Part shown: in pieces, positions 14,462 to 17,965 of the stretch
Numbering within the stretch: position 1 is the first letter of the stretch
Layout: each line of letters begins with the position of its first letter
Assembly: GCA_002320455.1 (NCBI GenBank)
Contig: DCKU01000152.1
Span: forward strand, 1 to 17,965
Reading direction: 5' to 3'
DNA: 17,965 nt
DNA from: Salinisphaera sp. UBA1666
GTDB taxonomy: Bacteria; Pseudomonadota; Gammaproteobacteria; Nevskiales; Salinisphaeraceae
Position numbers and translations under genes: made by a program
The notes under the pieces: model-generated
What the model saw: only the letters and a program-made list of their open reading frames with translations
What the model was told of the DNA's origin: nothing
The model's database searches: none

Positions 14462-15188
14462 ATGCCAGCCATCCGCGAAAGCCGTCGAAGCCGAGCTTGA
14501 GCGCCAGCGCGATCAGGATCACGCGCACCACGATACGAAACACGCGCTCGGGCACGTAATCGTTGAGGCGGCGGCCGATGAGCGTGCCGGCAATCGAGAC
14601 CAGAACCATGGGAACTAGCAGATCCCAGCGCGCCAAAACGCTGTAACCGGCCAACGAAAACGCGACGATCTTGGCCGCATGGCCGCAGGCCTGGCCCACG
14701 GCCATCGTGGCGATCACGTTCTCGCGTCGCCAGTCGCGCGCCAAGAAAAACGGCGCCACGAGCACCCCGATTCCGCCGACCAGCGGGCCCATGATTCCGG
14801 CGATTGCACCCGCCACGAGCAGGCCGCCCCGCCCGTCCATACGCAGCCACTGGGCCCAGGCCGGCCAGACGCCTAGGGCGATGAAGATCGCCATGACGAG
14901 CCGCAACAGGTCCGGATCGGCTGCCGCAACCAGCGGAGCAACGATAAAGGGCACCGGAATCGCGCCGAGGAGAAACAGCCCCAGCGCCGACCATTTGATG
15001 TCGTGGCGATAGGCGACACAACGCGAGCCGTTGGAGGCCAGCTGAACTCCGGCGTGCAGCGGCAAGGCCATCGCCGGCGCCAGGCCTACGGCAAACAGCA
15101 CGCCGATCAGAATCATGCCGCCGCCCATGCCGGCCATAGCCGATATCACGGCCGTGGCCAGGGCGACGAGGCTCAGCGCGATAATCAC
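14460..15188 (-). CDS. sulfite exporter TauE/SafE family permease (TSUP)
   Basis: The 242-residue protein is mostly hydrophobic, with about eight predicted membrane segments in two similar halves. The family's glycine-rich signatures are present (ISAMAGMGGGMILIG near 15-29, AGAIAGIMGPLVGGIGVLVAP in the second half). TSUP proteins move anions such as sulfite, sulfonates or organic acids; the substrate here is unknown. Translation starts at GTG with a weak ribosome-binding site, nine bases after the preceding gene's stop, so coupling to that gene is likely. It is the last gene of the minus-strand run. Confidence 0.87.
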   Translation of the reverse strand: MIIALSLVALATAVISAMAGMGGGMILIGVLFAVGLAPAMALPLHAGVQLASNGSRCVAYRHDIKWSALGLFLLGAIPVPFIVAPLVAAADPDLLRLVMAIFIALGVWPAWAQWLRMDGRGGLLVAGAIAGIMGPLVGGIGVLVAPFFLARDWRRENVIATMAVGQACGHAAKIVAFSLAGYSVLARWDLLVPMVLVSIAGTLIGRRLNDYVPERVFRIVVRVILIALALKLGFDGFRGWLA

Positions 15189-15197
15189 AACAGCGCG

Positions 15198-15596
15198 TCA
15201 GTTCAGCGTGTAACGGTCATAGTCGCGCAGTACGAACAGCGCAATCGCCGCGGCCCACATCGGCCAGGCGGCGAAGAACAACAGATTGGGACCGGCAAAG
15301 GGGTCGAGGTATTGGGCCCAAGCGGCCAGCGTCGATACACCGTGGACGACGACCACGAACCCGTAGGTCCAGGTCTTGAACAAGCCGGCCACAAACGCCA
15401 GCAGGATGAGCGATTCGATACCGCCCACCAACAGGACAAGCACGTGGCCGACCTCGCCCAGGCCGTAGTAGGCATCGAACACATGCGCGGCGTGGCTGGG
15501 GTTGATGAACTTGTCGACCGTCCAGACCGCCATCACGAGAAAGATCGTCAGGCGGATGAACAGCAGGACGAGCCCGAGTCGGCGTTCGCTTGGCAT
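15198..15596 (-). CDS. DoxX-like small integral membrane protein
   Basis: The 132-residue protein has four hydrophobic segments (about 8-24, 45-70, 73-90 and 104-123) in a short-helix arrangement typical of DoxX/DUF4870-sized membrane proteins. I do not recognise it with certainty. A short polar linker NPSHAAHVFDAYYGLGEVGH follows the first segment and DRYTLN ends the chain. It lies 38 bases after the flavin reductase fusion gene and 9 before the TauE gene, so it is likely co-transcribed and may support a membrane redox or transport function. No catalytic residues are apparent. Confidence 0.7.
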   Translation of the reverse strand: MPSERRLGLVLLFIRLTIFLVMAVWTVDKFINPSHAAHVFDAYYGLGEVGHVLVLLVGGIESLILLAFVAGLFKTWTYGFVVVVHGVSTLAAWAQYLDPFAGPNLLFFAAWPMWAAAIALFVLRDYDRYTLN

Positions 15597-15634
15597 AGGG
15601 TGATCCGTTGGTTATCTGAAAACAGCGGCGGGTT

Positions 15635-17785
15635 TCAGCGCCGCCAGGCATGAAAGCGGGCCAGCCAGGGAAATACCCAGTCCGGCGCATGGGCTTTTTT
15701 CCAGTTGCTGGCCGCGAACTTGTTGGCCTCGGCCAGCGTAGGATAGCTGTGAATGGTGGCCAGCAGCTTATTTAGGCCAATGCCCTGCTTCATGGCCAGC
15801 ACCATCTCCGAGATCCACTCCCCGGCAGCCTCGCCCACGAGAGAGACACCCAGGATACGGTCCTTGCCTGGCACGGTCAGGATCTTGACCACGCCTGCGG
15901 TGGCCGACTCGGCCAGCGCGCGGTCGTGTTCGGCCAGCTCGTACGTCGTTATGTCGTAGTCGATGCCGGCTTTTCGAGCCGAGGTTTCGTTGTGGCCGAC
16001 GTGCGCCACATTGGGCTCGGTGTAGCTTGACCAGGGCAGCGTGGCATAGTCCACGGCAAAGCGCTTGAACGCGCCGAACAAGGCATTGACGGTCGCATGC
16101 CAGGCCTCGTGCGAGGCCGCGTGGGTCAGCTGATACCCGCCGATCGCATCGCCACAGGCATAGACCGTAGGTACGGCCGTGGCCAGAGTGTCGTCCACCG
16201 CGATCTGGCCGTCGCGCACGATGCCCAGCGCCTCCAGCCCAAGGCCCTCGGTACGCGGCGCCCGCCCCACGGCCATCAGGATACGATCGACGATGACCGG
16301 CTCACCGGCGCTTAAAGTCAGCGCCCAGCCGTCGTCTTGCCGTCTGACCGACGTCAGCGCAGTGTCGGTGCGGATGGCAACGCCTTCGTCCACAAGCACG
16401 TCCGCCAGACGCTGGGCGATATCAGCGTCCTCGACGGGCAGAATATGCGACGCCTGCTCGACCAACGTGACGCTGGCCCCCAGGCGCGAGAACGCCTGGG
16501 CCATTTCACAGCCGATGGCGCCGGCGCCGATCACGGCCAGCCGTTCGGGCACGCGCTCCAGCGACCACAGGGTATCCGAGGTCAGCGGTTCGGCCTCGGC
16601 CGGCCCCTCAATATCCGGAATGACCGGCACCGCACCGGTGGCCAGCACGATCGCGCGCGCGGTCAGCCGGCTGCCGTCGCCGAGTTCTACCGTCCAGGGG
16701 TCGATGAGCCGGGCGCTATCGGTGCGCACATCGACACCCATCTTTTGGTAACGCTCGACCGAGTCATGCGGGGCAATCGTGGCGATGATGTCGCGCACGC
16801 GAGCCATGACGGCGCGAAAATCAAAGCTCGGCTCGACCGGCTCTAGACCGTAGCGATCGGCATGGCGCATGTCATGGGCCGCCCGGGCGCTTCGCAGCAG
16901 GGCCTTGGAGGGCACGCAGCCGGTATTCAGGCAGTCGCCGCCCATAGCGTTTTTCTCGATCAGCGTCACGCGCGCCTTGACCGTCGCCGCAATGAGGGCC
17001 GCCACCAGCCCGGCCGAACCGGCCCCGATGACGATCAGGTTGCGATCGAAATGGGCCGGCTTCTGATAGCCGGCCAGCGCCCGCCGGCGCCTCACGCCGT
17101 TCATGGCCAGCCGGGCGAGCAGCGGAAAGACGCCCAGCAACACAAACGAGGCGATCAGACTGGGCGATACGATGCCCGACATATCCCGTACCTGGGACAG
17201 CTGGGTGCCGGCGTTCACGTACACGAGCGTGCCGGCCAGCATGCCGAGCTGGCTGACCCCATAGAACACCGACAGACGCATGCCCGTGAGGCCCATTGCC
17301 AGATTGATGACGAAAAACGGAAACACCGGCACCAGACGTAGCGCGAACAGATAGAACGCGCCGTCACGCTCGATGCCGCGATCCAGGGCCTCCAGGCGCT
17401 TGGAAAACCGCTTTTTGACCCAGTCGCGCAGAATAAATCGCGCCGAGATGAAAGCCAGACTCGCCCCGATCGCCGAGGCAAACGAGACCAGCAGCGTACC
17501 GCCCCCCAGGCCGAACAATGCCCCGCCGGCCAGTGTCATCACCGCGGCGCCCGGAATTGAGGCCGCGGTAATCGCCACGTAGGCGCCGAAATAGACCAGC
17601 GCGGCGGTGGCGAAATGGGTGTTGACCCAGCCCGCCATCTGCGCGCGTTGATCGGCCAGGCAGGCCAGACTCGCCAGGCCGTGCTCGGCGCATACGCCGC
17701 CGATCCATTGCCCCGGCTCGGTCAGCAAAAACGTGGCCACCAGCCCCAGCAAGACACCGGCCAGAGCGATACGGATAACAGTCAT
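15635..17785 (-). CDS. fusion of VTT (TVP38/TMEM64) membrane domain and mercuric-reductase-like flavin disulfide oxidoreductase
   Basis: One uninterrupted 716-residue frame joins two domains. Residues 1-235 are a VTT/DedA-like membrane domain with GAAVMTLAGGALFG and the R-x2-P-x2-P-x4-N-x3-G pattern (R150, P153, P156, N161, G165). Residues 248-716 are a pyridine nucleotide-disulfide oxidoreductase with FAD loop GAGSAG (254-259), redox pair C285/C290 in GGDCLNTGCVPSK, NAD(P) loop GAGAIG (420-425) and ACGD (543-546). The C-terminal motif is HSYPTLAE. The catalytic His of lipoamide dehydrogenase (HAHPT) is Tyr681 here, closer to MerA. No N-terminal HMA domain or C-terminal vicinal cysteines are present, so true mercuric reductase is unlikely. 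It is the first gene of the probable operon; the natural electron acceptor is unknown. Confidence 0.9.
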   Translation of the reverse strand: MTVIRIALAGVLLGLVATFLLTEPGQWIGGVCAEHGLASLACLADQRAQMAGWVNTHFATAALVYFGAYVAITAASIPGAAVMTLAGGALFGLGGGTLLVSFASAIGASLAFISARFILRDWVKKRFSKRLEALDRGIERDGAFYLFALRLVPVFPFFVINLAMGLTGMRLSVFYGVSQLGMLAGTLVYVNAGTQLSQVRDMSGIVSPSLIASFVLLGVFPLLARLAMNGVRRRRALAGYQKPAHFDRNLIVIGAGSAGLVAALIAATVKARVTLIEKNAMGGDCLNTGCVPSKALLRSARAAHDMRHADRYGLEPVEPSFDFRAVMARVRDIIATIAPHDSVERYQKMGVDVRTDSARLIDPWTVELGDGSRLTARAIVLATGAVPVIPDIEGPAEAEPLTSDTLWSLERVPERLAVIGAGAIGCEMAQAFSRLGASVTLVEQASHILPVEDADIAQRLADVLVDEGVAIRTDTALTSVRRQDDGWALTLSAGEPVIVDRILMAVGRAPRTEGLGLEALGIVRDGQIAVDDTLATAVPTVYACGDAIGGYQLTHAASHEAWHATVNALFGAFKRFAVDYATLPWSSYTEPNVAHVGHNETSARKAGIDYDITTYELAEHDRALAESATAGVVKILTVPGKDRILGVSLVGEAAGEWISEMVLAMKQGIGLNKLLATIHSYPTLAEANKFAASNWKKAHAPDWVFPWLARFHAWRR

Positions 17786-17831
17786 AGGATCTACCGATGG
17801 TTTCGGGTCTGTTACGGCCTCATGCGAAACC

Positions 17832-17956
17832 GCGCCTTGCAGAACACACGCGCACTCTCGATGAGCACGCTCGCATGAAACCGCTACAGGCCCAAGGGCG
17901 TGTCGTCATGAGATATGACGTCGCATTGCTCGCGCCGGGCGTGTCAGGCAAGGCGC
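17832..17956. repeat. inverted repeat modules flanking a palindrome, upstream of the VTT fusion gene
   Basis: GCGCCTTGCAGAACAC (17832-17847) and the reverse complement of 17941-17956, GCGCCTTGCCTGACAC, form inverted arms matching at 13 of 16 positions. The same core occurs in copies A (153-168) and B (5981-5995). Between the arms lies CGTCATGAGATATGACG (17904-17920), nearly identical to the palindrome at 1151-1167, preceded by GGGCGTGT. Another inverted pair, TCATGCGA/TCGCATGA, lies near 17820-17878. No gene is seen in 17786-17965. The window ends inside or beside the element, so its right limit is unknown. Confidence 0.5.
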
Positions 17957-17965
17957 GGGCCGCCG

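Noticed and set aside
14410..15021. 203-codon minus-strand frame overlapping the TauE gene
   Set aside because: A shadow frame; the TauE frame has the hydrophobic segments and family motifs.
15635..17785. The VTT-oxidoreductase fusion as a frameshift or assembly artefact joining two genes
   Set aside because: The frame is continuous with intact motifs on both sides and a sensible linker near 230-248, and such fusions are known in proteobacteria.
1..17965. tRNA, rRNA, CRISPR array, insertion sequence transposase or phage genes
   Set aside because: None was seen on either strand by reading; the repeats found are few, degenerate and not regularly spaced.

Overview
The window is GC-rich chromosomal DNA, almost certainly from a gammaproteobacterium. 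The strongest clue is gene order: coaBC-dut-argB on the minus strand, then radC, rpmB, rpmG and mutM on the plus strand. This matches the coaBC/radC/rpmB/rpmG/mutM neighbourhood known from Escherichia coli and Pseudomonas. The genus cannot be fixed from sequence alone. The acidic outer-membrane protein and the FMN glutamate-synthase-like gene would fit a halophilic lineage such as Salinisphaera, but that is only a guess.

Layout. 1-284 has no gene but carries a degenerate intergenic repeat. 285-1144 is a sulfotransferase-like gene broken by a one-base frameshift in a C run. A hairpin at 1141-1178 separates it from argB and contains the stop codons of both converging genes. 1175-3803 (minus) is coaBC-dut-argB: coenzyme A synthesis, dUTP removal and arginine synthesis. 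3867-11117 (plus) is radC, an outer-membrane barrel protein with its own strong promoter and terminator, ribosomal protein genes rpmB and rpmG separated by a 271-bp element with terminal inverted repeats, a four-gene overlapping ABC export-like cassette (ATPase, permease, GldG-like protein, DUF4340 protein), and mutM only 4 bases downstream. 11193-14060 (plus) is a membrane-anchored FMN/Fe-S glutamate-synthase-like protein, a DUF1232 protein and a short-chain dehydrogenase, with overlapping starts and stops. 14162-14413 is a small GlsB/YeaQ-type membrane protein ending at a bidirectional terminator. 14460-17785 (minus) is a probable three-gene operon: a VTT-domain/flavin disulfide reductase fusion, a DoxX-like membrane protein and a TauE/SafE permease. 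17786-17965 is intergenic with more repeat modules.

The housekeeping genes are ordinary. Most of what stands out lies between genes: a dispersed repeat family with modules at both window edges and inside the rpmB-rpmG spacer, where the element's right end supplies the ribosome-binding site of rpmG. Other points are the frameshifted sulfotransferase, a CoaBC whose expected catalytic cysteine is a glutamate, insertions into the conserved radC-rpmB-rpmG-mutM order, and the VTT-oxidoreductase fusion. No tRNA, rRNA, CRISPR array, transposase or phage gene was seen.
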